This document shows, piece after piece, positions 1 through 8,745 of a DNA stretch of 64,000 nucleotides. A program made the position numbers and the translations under genes. The number at the start of each line of letters is the position of its first letter. The stretch's first letter is position 1. The notes beneath the pieces are model-generated. The model did not search any database, was not told where the DNA came from, and saw only the letters and a list, made by a program, of their open reading frames with translations. The stretch comes from Nitrosomonas cryotolerans ATCC 49181 (lineage in GTDB: Bacteria; Pseudomonadota; Gammaproteobacteria; Burkholderiales; Nitrosomonadaceae): NCBI RefSeq assembly GCF_900143275.1, contig NZ_FSRO01000001.1:62001-126000 (forward strand), given 5' to 3'.

Positions 1-1
1 A

Positions 2-1030
2 GCGAATGTCATTGAAAAAATTAGAAACGCTACATATGCCGACGACTTTAAATTGGTTTTTGGGCAGGACGCACTAGATGACATTGACGCGGCTTATAAC
101 CATGTTGCTGCTGCGGTAGCAAGCTTTGAACGTAGCGTCATTTTCAATCCATTCACATCTAAATATGACTATTACCTGGCTGGCATGGTGGAATTATCTG
201 AACAAGAGGAACGTGGATTGCATCTTTTTGAGGCTGAAGACAAAGGAAACTGTGCTGCCTGCCATCCTAGCCAACCTCTTGATGAAAAGCCACCCCTATT
301 TACAGATTTCACGTACGATAATTTGGGTGTTCCTGCTAATCAGAAAATTCTCGAAATCAAAGGCGCAGACTTTGTGGATATGGGTCTTGGTAAAACAGTA
401 AAGGATCATCCGAATGCTGAAGCAGGTGCAAATAATGGAAAATTCAAGGTTTCTACATTGCGCAATAGTGCCAAGACAGCTCCTTACATGCATAACGGGG
501 TTTTCACCAGTTTAAAAGAAGTGGTAGATTTTTATAACACACGTGATGTGGATCCAAGGTGGGCTGAACCTGAAATTGCAGCAGGAATGAATACTGAGGA
601 GTTGGGAGATCTAAAGCTATCTGATCAGGAAGTAGATGACATTGTTGCTTTTTTGAGAACGCTAAGCGATGGTTATGAATTAGATGAATGGGCAACGATA
701 GATCAGCGAAATATCATCAATTTACCTTATGTACGTATTGAAGGGCAGAATGTAGTTAGCAGGATATATTCAGTACAAATGGAAAAAACTGCCGCAGCTC
801 AAGCTTCCTCTCAATATCAAGTGACTCGGCTTAAGGAGTTGTCTTTAACTGATAATTTTCAACAGAGTGATATGCCTTATTATTCTCTTGATACGGGTAT
901 ATTAGAAATTCCTGCCATTAGAAAAACACATGAAAATGGCAAACAATCAACTTATGTTGCACAATTTAAAAAAGCATTCATTAATGAGCAGTTAATTTTT
1001 GAACTGAGTTATTACAAAGAATGGCAGTAA
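2..1030 (+). CDS. Cytochrome c peroxidase / MauG-like di-heme protein, 3' part
   Basis: The frame is open from the window edge, so the gene begins upstream. The visible part is the C-terminal heme domain of a bacterial di-heme cytochrome c peroxidase/MauG-type protein, a periplasmic enzyme that usually reduces peroxide with electrons from small cytochromes c. A CxxCH heme site (GNCAACHP) is followed by the family-typical stretch YMHNGVFTSLKEVVDFYN and by SDQEVDDIVAFLRTLSDGY, which normally lies close to the C-terminus. The protein continues about 105 residues past that point, an unusual tail without cysteines that I do not recognise. The first (electron-transfer) heme domain would be upstream. 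The family call is confident; peroxidase versus MauG-type oxidation cannot be decided without the N-terminal half. Confidence 0.8.
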   Translation, partial: ANVIEKIRNATYADDFKLVFGQDALDDIDAAYNHVAAAVASFERSVIFNPFTSKYDYYLAGMVELSEQEERGLHLFEAEDKGNCAACHPSQPLDEKPPLFTDFTYDNLGVPANQKILEIKGADFVDMGLGKTVKDHPNAEAGANNGKFKVSTLRNSAKTAPYMHNGVFTSLKEVVDFYNTRDVDPRWAEPEIAAGMNTEELGDLKLSDQEVDDIVAFLRTLSDGYELDEWATIDQRNIINLPYVRIEGQNVVSRIYSVQMEKTAAAQASSQYQVTRLKELSLTDNFQQSDMPYYSLDTGILEIPAIRKTHENGKQSTYVAQFKKAFINEQLIFELSYYKEWQ

Positions 1031-1740
1031 GAAAGACAATATTTGGTTTTCATTTCTTTGGTACGACCAGTTTATTTATCACCAGCAGTATTTACACAGC
1101 GGTACTATGCAAAACTGCTGGGCTTCATATTTGAAAGTGCCTATCTTTTTAAAATAAAATTCTTTCATAGATCACAAAATAATAAAGATAACCATCATTG
1201 AAACACCCCCAGTTCCATATATGAGCGGACTGTCCCAGGTATGCGGAGAAAAAGCTTCCGCCAAAGTGATGAGAATGGGTATTGTAAATAAGGCGGTGAT
1301 TAGCTGAACAGAATTGAAATATTGTTGGAATACTAATATTGCGATAAAAGTTGTCACAAATACGCAAGCGCTGCCAATATAGCTACGCGTATATTTTTTC
1401 TTAGTAAAAAGTGCGTAGGTTGTATATTTTCGTTTTCCATATCGGACACCTATTGGTTCAGCGAGACCATCTCCAACACCATTGGCTATAATAATGATCA
1501 TAATCAGCGGCAATATATTATGACTTTCGAAGTATGCTAACAATGGAATAAGCACTAGATAAGTTGCGATAAACTGAGTGTAAAGCCAGGTTAGTGTTAA
1601 CGGCCGGTCTTCCGGTCTATCAAATGAACGAAACATTACCATCAGAAGCTTGACTCTGTTTCGTATCGGTTCTATAAAAAACGTCAAGAATACAAATACA
1701 CACACCATATCCATGATAAATGTTGCTGCGCTGTATTTAT

Positions 1741-3043
1741 CATCTCAACTTCCGGAAAACCCCGGTCTTAAGGCCGGGGATGGATAGGGAGTCAGCTTCG
1801 CTGATACTAAAGCCTGTTTTTTCACCTATTTCTGTTACAGTGTGTTAATGGAAATTAAGCGCGCATACAAATTCAGGTTTTACCCAACTTTTGAGCAAGA
1901 AACTATTCTGGCTCAAACATTCGGGTGTGCTCGGTTTGTCTATAATCGGATGTTGCGCGTTCGTTCTGATGCTTGGTATACCGAGAAAAAAAGAATCGGG
2001 TATCATGCTACCTCCTCTTTGTTGACCGAGTTAAAAAAAGAGCCCGAATTTGAATGGCTGAACAAAGTTTCCAGTGTTCCTGTGCAGCAATCTCTCCGCC
2101 ACCTGCAAACGGCATTTGGTAATTTCTTTGCCAAACGAGCCAAATACCCGTCATTCAAAAGCAAGCATGAGAAGCAATCGGCTGAATACACGTCCAGCGC
2201 CTTCAAGTGGGACGGTAAGTCTCTGAAACTGGCGAAGATGAAAGATCCACTGAATATCAGATGGTCGCGCACCCTTCCTAAGGCAACAAAACTAACGATT
2301 GCAACAGTCTCTAAAGACTCAGCGGGTCGATACCATGTTTCTATGCTTTGCGACGACTCTGTTGCGCGAAAGCCAAGGGTTAGCGGCAAAGTCGGCATTG
2401 ACTTAGGATTAACGCACTTCGCTATTCTTTCTACGGGCGAGAAGATTGCGTCTCCTAACACGCTACGAAAGAATAAAACCAGGCTTGCTAAGCTGCAACG
2501 TAAGCTATCTAAAAAGCGCAAAGGGTCGGCCAATAGACAAAAAGCCAGACTGAAAGTAGCGCGACTACATGCAGGAATTGCTGATGCTCGTAAAGACTTT
2601 CTACATAAACTCTCAACACGGCTAGTGAACGAAAACCAAGTGATAGCTGTAGAGTCTTTAGCTGTTAGCAATATGAAGAAAAATCGTTGCCTCGCAAAAT
2701 CAATTTCCGATGCAGGATGGGGTGAATTTGTGCGGCAATTAGAATACAAGTCGCTGTGGTACGGGCGAGAGCTTGTAGGTATTGACCGATGGTATCCAAG
2801 CAGCAAACGCTGCTTGGGATGTGGGCATACCGTAAACAAGATGCCTTTGAATGTGCGTGAATGGACTTGTCCGGAATGCGGATCAATCCATGATCGAGAC
2901 ATCAACGCAGCGCGTAATGTTTTGGCCGCTGGACTGGCGGTGTCAGCCCTTGGAGAATCTATAAGTCCTGTTTGCATTTAGGTGCGTCCGGGTTGGATTC
3001 GTTGAATTGGGAATCCCCTTCGTTTACGGAGGGGAGCAGTCAA
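1741..3043 (+). mobile_element. IS200/IS605-type element carrying only tnpB (copy 1)
   Basis: A 1303-bp element almost identical to the one at 26120-27424. Its left end starts directly after TTTAT (1736-1740) and carries a hairpin of CCCCGG/CCGGGG near 1758-1780. The right end carries CCCC...GGGG sequence near 3014-3034 and finishes in TCAA (3040-3043). There is no terminal inverted repeat and no target duplication, as expected for single-strand transposition by a Y1 (HUH) transposase. No tnpA is present, so movement would need TnpA supplied in trans. It interrupts the phytol-kinase-like gene. Boundaries were set by comparing the two copies and a third, related element. Confidence 0.85.
1848..2981 (+). 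CDS. tnpB: TnpB RNA-guided nuclease of an IS605-type element (intact copy)
   Basis: The 377-aa product has the TnpB layout: an N-terminal helix-turn-helix/wedge region beginning MEIKRAYKFRFYPT, then a split RuvC domain with D in GIDLGLTHFA, E in IAVESLAVSNM and D in HDRDINAARN. A zinc finger (CLGCGH ... CPECG) lies between the last two. All three predicted catalytic acidic residues are present. In characterised relatives TnpB uses an RNA from the element's right end to cut DNA next to a TAM, which helps the element persist. ATG at 1848 is preferred over GTG at 1842 because the family starts MxxKRAYKF. The product appears intact, unlike copy 2. Confidence 0.9.
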   Translation: MEIKRAYKFRFYPTFEQETILAQTFGCARFVYNRMLRVRSDAWYTEKKRIGYHATSSLLTELKKEPEFEWLNKVSSVPVQQSLRHLQTAFGNFFAKRAKYPSFKSKHEKQSAEYTSSAFKWDGKSLKLAKMKDPLNIRWSRTLPKATKLTIATVSKDSAGRYHVSMLCDDSVARKPRVSGKVGIDLGLTHFAILSTGEKIASPNTLRKNKTRLAKLQRKLSKKRKGSANRQKARLKVARLHAGIADARKDFLHKLSTRLVNENQVIAVESLAVSNMKKNRCLAKSISDAGWGEFVRQLEYKSLWYGRELVGIDRWYPSSKRCLGCGHTVNKMPLNVREWTCPECGSIHDRDINAARNVLAAGLAVSALGESISPVCI

Positions 3044-3063
3044 ATTCAATTACTGACAACAAT
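2990..3063 (+). ncRNA. Predicted right-end (omega/re) RNA 3' end plus guide of TnpB copy 1
   Basis: By analogy with studied IS605/TnpB systems, the RNA scaffold comes from the end of tnpB and the right end, and the guide is the flanking DNA. Here the scaffold would stop at TCAA (3043) and the guide would start at 3044. The extent is a prediction. Only the conserved right-end sequence shared with copy 2 and with the 48 kb element is seen directly. Confidence 0.35.
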
Positions 3064-3386
3064 AAAACCGGAAGAAAAAAATGCAAAATGATTTATTTTT
3101 CGGGTGTAATTAACCTTGAAATCTCGATGTATTACTAGTAAGCCATTGATGTAATGAATAGAAAATAGCAATACGTAAAAAATAGCATGATGTAGCCAAT
3201 ATTCTAAGGGAATGCCCATTTTTATGTCGAGGTTATGTTTTTCAATTACAGTTATTCATTTTAATCCTAACGAGGACTAAAGGCCCCGAGTTGACAAGAA
3301 ATTAATGTGTACGGATCAATAGGGAAGGCTACTGCACAACTTCCCTGTCAGCACGATAATCGACTAAAATGGTGACAAGTAAAAGA

Positions 3387-3469
3387 AAGACCGCTGCATA
3401 ACTGTGTTTTTGAGCTTTTCTGATTACTTGCAGCATTGATAAATCAAGCACTTAAAAATCTTGCCCAGC
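3387..3469 (+). repeat. MITE family A, truncated copy
   Basis: It begins with the family-A terminal repeat AAGACCGCTGCATAACTG and follows the full copies (5350-5459, 36405-36514, 49893-50003) up to GCCCAG. There it switches into an IS605 right-end fossil. The other terminal repeat is missing. The switch falls on GCCCAG, which occurs in both partners, so a microhomology join is likely. Confidence 0.8.
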
Positions 3470-3684
3470 TCGCCTGCCAAGTGGACGATGCAGCAACGTC
3501 GTTAGCAACAGGAACTCACCGCACCGAAGTCATCTACCCCATTCCGGGATAGAGGCAGAAAAAATCCTCTGAGACCTTTGCAAAACCCCAATAATTGTAA
3601 AATTAATCCTTTATAGTCAATGGTAAAAAACTTCTAGCGAGGGATTTTGCAAAAGTTTCCTCCTGTCTTTAGGCGAGGGAAGAT
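3470..3684 (+). mobile_element. Fossil IS605 right end, with a MITE inserted and abutted by IS3
   Basis: From GCCCAG onward, 3464-3570 matches the post-tnpB tail of the decayed element near 56110-56200 (shared words include GATGCAGCAA and GTCATCTACCCCATTCCGGG). The match is interrupted by MITE family B (3571-3659) and resumes as CTGTCTTTAGGCGAGGGAAG. It ends at the IS3 left end (3685), one step before the usual GATGTCAA terminus. No coding capacity remains. Confidence 0.65.
3571..3659 (+). repeat. MITE family B copy
   Basis: An 89-bp element with terminal inverted repeats of the type GAGACCTTTGCAAAA and an AT-rich core. It matches 25207-25295, 36572-36660, 54930-55017 and 55943-56031. The termini resemble those of IS5-type elements, so a non-autonomous derivative is likely. 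It is inserted in the IS605 right-end fossil. Confidence 0.8.
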
Positions 3685-3752
3685 GTGAAGTGGTACCGCA
3701 AAACTGGACAAATTGTTAAGCTCTGATATGAGATAAATAGAGAGACATAATC

Positions 3753-4034
3753 ATGAGCAAGAAACGTATGCAATATTCAACAGAATTCAAAGCCAAAATA
3801 GCCTTGGCAGCAATACGTGGAGAAGAAACGGTACCACAACTAGCCGCTCGTTATCATATCCATCCTACGCAGATTAATAGCTGGAAACGTCATTTGATTG
3901 AAAAAGCCAGTGATTTGTTTGGCAAGAATAGTGACGCCAATAATAAGAATGGTCATAGTGCCGACGATTTACATCGCGTGATTGGGCAATTGACGGTGGA
4001 ACGCGATTTTTTAGCCAGAAAGCTCGATCATTAA
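3753..4034 (+). CDS. IS3-family transposase OrfA
   Basis: A 93-residue helix-turn-helix DNA-binding subunit (YSTEFKAKIALAAIRGEETV, then QLAARYHIHPTQINSWKRHL) followed by a leucine-zipper-like tail (DLHRVIGQLTVERDFLARKL). OrfA recognises the element ends and regulates transposition. Near its 3' end a TTTTTTA heptamer (4007-4013) is well placed for -1 slippage into the orfB frame. The shifted frame is open and reads FFSQKARSLSVAERK into OrfB, so the active enzyme is probably the OrfAB fusion. Confidence 0.9.
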   Translation: MSKKRMQYSTEFKAKIALAAIRGEETVPQLAARYHIHPTQINSWKRHLIEKASDLFGKNSDANNKNGHSADDLHRVIGQLTVERDFLARKLDH

Positions 4035-4054
4035 GTGTTGCTGAGCGCAAAACA

Positions 4055-4882
4055 ATGATCGAGCACCACGAGAAACTAAGTCAATCGCGTCAATGCCATT
4101 TACTGGGTGTTGCACGCTCGTCGTATTATTATCAGCCACAACCCACAGATGGGAGTGAGTTAATCTTGTTGCGTCAAATGGATGAGCAGTATTTGAAAAC
4201 ACCACAGTATGGTTCACGTAGTTATGCCACGTGGTTCAGGCGCCAGAGGATGATGATAGGCCGCAAGAAAGCCACTTCAATGATGAAGATGCTGGGCATT
4301 ATTAGCACAGCACCAAAGCCCAAAACTAGTATTCCGGCCAAGCAGCACAAGAAATATCCTTATCTGCTCAAAGATAAGGCCATTAGTCGTCCCAACCAAG
4401 TTTGGGCGACTGATATCACTTACGTACCGATGGAAAAAGGTTTTGGCTATCTTGTTGCTATTATGGACTGGCATTCGCGTAAAGTACTGAGCTGGCGCTT
4501 ATCCAACACACTGGACGCCGATTTCTGTGTCCAGGCTTTGGAAGCTGCCATCCAGGATCATGGCTGTCCGAAAATCATGAATAGTGATCAGGGTGTGCAG
4601 TTTACCAGCGAGGCATTTACATCAATGCTAAAAACCAATGGTATACAGATCAGCATGGATGGCAAGGGCTGCTACTATGACAATATTTTTGTTGAACGAC
4701 TATGGCGTACAGTCAAATACGAACATTTATATACCCAGGAATTCAACAATCTAAAGGAGGTAAGAAAAAGTTTAAATATTTGGTTCAACTGGTACAATCA
4801 GGAACGTTTTCATCAAAGTCTTGATGATCTAACACCAGATGAAGTTTACTATCAGAAGTATGCAATTCCTCAAGCTGCCTGA
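4055..4882 (+). CDS. IS3-family transposase OrfB (DDE integrase core)
   Basis: The 275-aa frame carries HTH_21 (SRQCHLLGVARSSYYYQPQP) and the rve integrase core. The DDE residues are visible as D in WATDITYV, D in IMNSDQGVQFTS and E in NIFVERLWRTVKYEHLY. The ATG at 4055 is only the first in-frame ATG; the frame is open further upstream and is best read as the C-terminal part of a -1 frameshift OrfAB product. No stop or deletion is visible, so the element may be active. Confidence 0.9.
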   Translation: MIEHHEKLSQSRQCHLLGVARSSYYYQPQPTDGSELILLRQMDEQYLKTPQYGSRSYATWFRRQRMMIGRKKATSMMKMLGIISTAPKPKTSIPAKQHKKYPYLLKDKAISRPNQVWATDITYVPMEKGFGYLVAIMDWHSRKVLSWRLSNTLDADFCVQALEAAIQDHGCPKIMNSDQGVQFTSEAFTSMLKTNGIQISMDGKGCYYDNIFVERLWRTVKYEHLYTQEFNNLKEVRKSLNIWFNWYNQERFHQSLDDLTPDEVYYQKYAIPQAA

Positions 4883-4986
4883 GCTTGATTAACCAGCCAT
4901 GTTAGAGCTTAATTTATCTTCAGGTTGTCTAATTAAAGGGGGCCACTTCAATCTGACCTTTGCGAATCATGCGCATTAGTTCGATG

Positions 4987-5271
4987 CTAGCCAAGATGTT
5001 TTTTAGCTGATTGAAAAGATTTAAATCTAAGGGTCTGTTTCGTCATTCGTTTCATTGATCGATGGTCTTGTTCCACAATATTATTGAGATATTTGACCTG
5101 ACGAACCCCATGGGAAATCTTTGCAAAAACCTCTGTAGAATGGTCAACTGTAACACCGCGTTCCTTCATCATTTCTTCCAGGTGCCGGTAACTTAACGGA
5201 TACACCGCATACCAGTGGATGTAAACCAGTATCACCTCGATCGGAAATCGGATTCTTTTTATAATCAGCAT
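4987..5271 (-). pseudogene. IS6-family (IS26-like) transposase, internally deleted remnant
   Basis: The 94-residue frame joins an IS6-family N-terminus (RIRFPIEVILVYIHWYAVYP, then SYRHLEEMMKERGVTVDHST) to a C-terminal stretch (VKYLNNIVEQDHRSMKRMTK and RFKSFQSAKKHL). The catalytic core between them, with the first two DDE aspartates, is missing. Family members are about 230 residues long, so more than half is gone. The product should be inactive. It lies between the IS3 element and a full MITE-A copy. Confidence 0.75.
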
Positions 5272-5349
5272 GTAGCCTCACCGTCTTTTCAATATCAACG
5301 GTCTGCAGGAAGCCATCAATGATCTCGCTTAATGCGGCAGAACCTAATT

Positions 5350-5459
5350 AAGACCGCTGCATAACTGGTTATCTCGGGCTGGGCAAGGTTTTAAGTGTTT
5401 GATTTATCAATGCTGCAAGTAATCAGAACAGCTTAAAAACACAGTTATGCAGCGGTCTT
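5350..5459. repeat. MITE family A, complete copy
   Basis: A 110-bp element with terminal inverted repeats AAGACCGCTGCATAACTG / CAGTTATGCAGCGGTCTT and a core shared with 36405-36514 and, in the other orientation, 49893-50003. Its right edge supplies the stop codon of the decayed Sel1 gene. Confidence 0.9.
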
Positions 5460-6418
5460 TAATTTTCTACGGTCAAGGTAATGCTGCATTTTGTTGGAGG
5501 ATATTCAAGTTCGATGCGATCTTGTTGTATTTTCCCGATGAATATAATTTCTGGATTCATTGCATTTTCAATAACTAGCGCGGACTCCACTACGATTCCC
5601 CGATGTTTTAATTTTTCCTGAAAAAAACCATGAGCTACTTGAAGTGCAAATTTATCCTGATCGAAAACTATTTTTCCTTCTAAAAAGCCAACCGTCTCAC
5701 AACCATGACTGACCTCCGCCACATATTCTGTAGCGAGCTGCTGAAAACCACGGTGTTGAATGGCGCTGGCATAAATACTAGGTCTTTCCTCGAAGAGAGT
5801 GATATAAGTTTTTGCGTTAGATATATCAATAATTACCGGCTTATGTTGCTCAATGATATGGACAGTCGCTCCAAAGTGCGCTTGCTCCGCAAGTTTTAAG
5901 TTATAACTAACGGCTAAGTAAGATAGGGCTAACATCTCTGGAGGAGCCACCAGGGCCTTTACATATAGCAGCGACGCCTCTTCTTCTGGATTGTGTTCTG
6001 AGGGGATATAGCCTTGCTCCCACATAGTCAGTGCATGGGTTCGAAATTTTTTATTTGTGGTTGCCAGCTTAAACTACTTACCTGCTTCACTAAGATTTTT
6101 GCTTGCTCCTAAACCTGACAAATATAAATGACCCAAATAAAATTGTCCCTTTGGATTACCTTGTGAAGCGGCCTTACGATACCATTTCATCGCTTCAGCA
6201 AAATCCTGCGCGACTCCATCTCCCCGGCCGTACAATGTTCCAAGCGCTTCCTGGGAGAAAGGTTGTCCGAGTTCAGCGACCTTACGAAACCATTTCGCTA
6301 CCGTTTTGGGGTTAATGGCGTAGCGTTTCGCCAATACGTTCAGACTCTCTTGACTATCTTGTATCGCTCGACGCACTGCCGCTGTCGTGCGGGCGCTTCC
6401 GTGTAATATTTGTCTCAT
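5459..6418 (-). pseudogene. Sel1-repeat protein with IS481-derived N-terminus and amber stop
   Basis: One frame runs 6418-5459, broken only by TAG at 6076-6074. The first 40 or so residues (MRQILHGSARTTAAVRRAIQ ... INPKTVAKW) are the N-terminal HTH of an IS481-family transposase. At KW the frame passes into Sel1 repeats (FRKVAELGQPFSQEALGTLY; AMKWYRKAASQGNPKGQFYL). The TAG sits where the repeat consensus has Trp (SEAGK*FKLATTN), so TGG to TAG is likely. Translation after the stop continues FKLATTNKKFRTHALTMWEQ into about 190 residues I do not recognise, ending on a stop made by the MITE-A edge. A strong AGGAGG site precedes the ATG, inherited from the IS. Sel1 proteins usually mediate protein contacts; this one is probably not functional as a whole. 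Confidence 0.7.
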
Positions 6419-6514
6419 AATTCCTCCTGCATCGGTAGTACATTATATATACCATTACAAGGTGGGACTAAACACAAAACCCCTTCTTTTTCGGTTGTTT
6501 TTTATCTTCCGCTT

Positions 6515-8389
6515 TTATGGATTGTTGCTGAGCTCGCTCGGTCCTTCTAGGGGAGTGTGGCGTGCCTGGAAATCTGTTACCGTTGCAGTATTAACGTATT
6601 GCTTGGTTTCTGTGCCTTTCAGTGGAGCATCAGGTCTTTTTTTATGGGCCTGTGGCGTTGAATCATGGAAAGGCGGGGTACCTACATTCGAGCTTATCAA
6701 AGACATCAGGTTGGGGGCTATTTCCACTTCTTCTCGTGCTCTAGTGAGGGCTACATAAAAGAGCCTTAATTCTGCTGGGTCATATCCGTTTGTATTACGA
6801 TGTTCTTTGGCCATTCCCTGTCTTTTTGGTTGGCTCTTAAGGAAATCATCCATAAGCCGAACATTCCGCCATTCACGACCCTTCGACTTGTGCGCCGTCG
6901 AAATTATAATATCGCAACTATCCTCATCGACCGTACGGTTGAGTGCCCACAATAATTTGCGTTCACCGCGCAACTCAACCAAGTTAACGAATGCTTTAAG
7001 GTGTCCTCCCTCACCGCTATTAGCGAATTCCGTCACTTGCTGCCAGGTATTAAAGCCAAAAAAATCAGCGACAATGCTAGGCTCGCCATTCTTTAAACTT
7101 TGTACACCACGCAGCATTTCTATGAGCTCACTCTTGCCACCGACAAGATGAGGCTTCTTGCCAGAGTCGAGCGCTTCAATGACAGCGGCAATTGTCATTG
7201 TATTTGTACGCGCCAGAATTGCACAAGGTGATGTTGGACCGATCATACTTTTAATTTCTGGGTTACCGACAATAGCGTTTTTTTCACCTAAAAGTGAAAG
7301 AATGTTAGTAGCTGCCGCCGCAATAGCGCCGCCAAATCTAAAGGAATTTGTCAGATTTGTGGTATTGTCTGTGTCAATTTCATTCATAGCATTAATAGCG
7401 CCACGCCATTCGTAAATTTGTTGATATTTGTCACCCACATATATCATTTGTGCTGACTGTCTTTTCGCTACGTCGAGCATTACAGGACTAGTATCTTGCG
7501 CCTCATCCAATAATATGAATTCTGCCCCGATGATGGGTTTAGATAAAGCCCAAAGCTTTAAATAACCATCATGACCTAAGGGAATTGGATCATCTATAGC
7601 CAGCATCCGTTTCCAAACGTGCATAGCACCGTGGACCGCGAAGTCTTCAATGATTTGTGTAGACTCACGCGCGGCATGAAAAACTCCCTGTCGCGGCACA
7701 TGCGAAGGTTTCGGCTCAAGGTCTGCACTCTGAGCAAAGCGGCGAATCGTTTCAAGAATTAAGTAACCTTGTGACTGGGGCAATAGAATATGATTTTTAT
7801 CAACCCGCCACTTCTTCAGATTCAACAGTTCCGCAAGCTGATTTGCATTTATCTTGCCCGTCATTTTATTTGGATTATTCTTGTAACTTGAAGGTGTTGC
7901 TCTATAGGCGAGGCCGTGAATAGTGAAGCAATTTACGGTGTTTGGAAACTTGTTTCTTGCGTCATTTACAATGTTTTTGTTGAAGGCAATGTATTGCCCT
8001 TGTTTTGTAGTAGCATGTGCTAGCAGTTCCAATGTGGATGTCTTGCCAGTGCCTGCAAAGGCGTTAATTTTAAGAGAACCGCCAGTTAGAAAAGCGTCAA
8101 TCGCCTTATTTTGTTCATTTGTGGGTTTGAGTTTTAAAATTCTCTGAGGCCGCCATACTGGGTCAGTTTGTCCAGGCAAGTTCTTTGTTAGTTTTTCTAT
8201 CGCTTGTCTGAGATTCTTTGCTCTTGGCGTAGTCCGAAATGTTAGCTCATGGGCTAGTTGACCAAGAGTCCTGGAGTCGCTTCCATCTTGAGTTCGCCTG
8301 AATTTTTCTTCCAGCTCATTAATTGAACAACGCATGAATGGGCGTGGCACGGAAAACCCCCAATTATTAAAAACAGAAAATGCGCCCAA
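6515..8389 (-). CDS. Superfamily I (UvrD/PcrA-like) DNA helicase
   Basis: The 624-aa frame has the SF1A motifs in order: Walker A in INAFAGTGKTSTLELLA (about residue 112), Walker B LLDEAQDTSPVM, motif III GDKYQQIYEWRGAIN, and the C-terminal STAHKSKGREW and LFYVALTRAREEVEI. It lacks the RecB nuclease motif and is shorter than housekeeping UvrD (about 720 aa), so it resembles accessory helicases found in genomic islands. The true start is uncertain: ATG at 8389 or at 8335 (MRCSINELEEKF); neither has an obvious ribosome-binding site. It stands alone between two damaged Sel1 genes. Its role is unknown; DNA repair or defence is possible but not shown. Confidence 0.85.
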   Translation of the reverse strand: MGAFSVFNNWGFSVPRPFMRCSINELEEKFRRTQDGSDSRTLGQLAHELTFRTTPRAKNLRQAIEKLTKNLPGQTDPVWRPQRILKLKPTNEQNKAIDAFLTGGSLKINAFAGTGKTSTLELLAHATTKQGQYIAFNKNIVNDARNKFPNTVNCFTIHGLAYRATPSSYKNNPNKMTGKINANQLAELLNLKKWRVDKNHILLPQSQGYLILETIRRFAQSADLEPKPSHVPRQGVFHAARESTQIIEDFAVHGAMHVWKRMLAIDDPIPLGHDGYLKLWALSKPIIGAEFILLDEAQDTSPVMLDVAKRQSAQMIYVGDKYQQIYEWRGAINAMNEIDTDNTTNLTNSFRFGGAIAAAATNILSLLGEKNAIVGNPEIKSMIGPTSPCAILARTNTMTIAAVIEALDSGKKPHLVGGKSELIEMLRGVQSLKNGEPSIVADFFGFNTWQQVTEFANSGEGGHLKAFVNLVELRGERKLLWALNRTVDEDSCDIIISTAHKSKGREWRNVRLMDDFLKSQPKRQGMAKEHRNTNGYDPAELRLFYVALTRAREEVEIAPNLMSLISSNVGTPPFHDSTPQAHKKRPDAPLKGTETKQYVNTATVTDFQARHTPLEGPSELSNNP

Positions 8390-8745
8390 TGAAGGTAGGC
8401 AATAATAGGATAATAACGGAAGATAATAAAAATTCTTGAATAAAGAAATCTATTAATCTTAAGCACCGGGAGTTCGACGACAGGTGGCATGAGTTCTGTT
8501 ATGCCACACAAAATTCGAGCGAATACCATTCGGCAATTTTCATGGTGGCTTTTATCTCTGTATCGTAACGAATCGAGTATCCATCCTCTTTTCCAAGGCA
8601 TCTTTAGTCCTCAATATAAGCACATTATTTAGATGCTTTTGCTGGCGTCATCAACGAAAAGACATCCACAAAGCGAGTTACTGCACGGTTTGATAAATGC
8701 CGACACGATACAGAATGAGCTTGTGACAGATCCAGTAAGTATTTT
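8390..8745. other. Intergenic stretch without a recognised gene
   Basis: The only sizeable minus-strand frame (8601-8254) overlaps the helicase start and has no recognisable domain. No clear hairpin or repeat was seen. Confidence 0.4.

Larger units (their letters stand above)
1172..3219 (-). pseudogene. Phytol/dolichol kinase-like membrane protein, split by an IS element and a frameshift
   Basis: The main piece (1714-1172, 180 aa) is a polytopic membrane protein with the nucleotide-binding region of CTP-dependent phytol/dolichol kinases (GVGDGLAEPIGVRYGKRKY). The same frame stays open upstream to 1740, where an IS200/IS605 element (1741-3043) begins. Beyond it, on the same strand, 3219-3045 encodes a membrane N-terminus with YTRKINHFAFF. 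Joining the flanks across the element gives VIEYKYSAATF in frame. One more lesion remains: a run of seven T (3070-3076 on the minus strand) puts the N-terminal segment one base out of frame, and six T would join NHFAFF to LPVLLLSV. The family normally phosphorylates isoprenoid alcohols at the membrane. As it stands the gene should be inactive. Confidence 0.7.
3685..4950 (+). mobile_element. Complete IS3-family insertion sequence
   Basis: A 1266-bp element with imperfect terminal inverted repeats. The left end starts TGAAGTGGTACCGCAAAACT (3685) and the right end reads, on the other strand, TGAAGTGGCCCCCTTAATTA (4950). Both ends carry GACAA about 22 bases in. It contains orfA and orfB in the usual -1 arrangement. 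The 40 bp of its left end recur as solo remnants at 37664-37703 and 40674-40713. Confidence 0.9.

Noticed and set aside
2003..2977. 324-codon minus-strand frame, repeated at 27356-26382
   Set aside because: It is the antisense shadow of tnpB in both copies; its codons mirror the TnpB motifs and it has no domain of its own.
8254..8601. 115-codon minus-strand frame before the helicase
   Set aside because: It overlaps the helicase start in another frame and shows only random hydrophobic patches.
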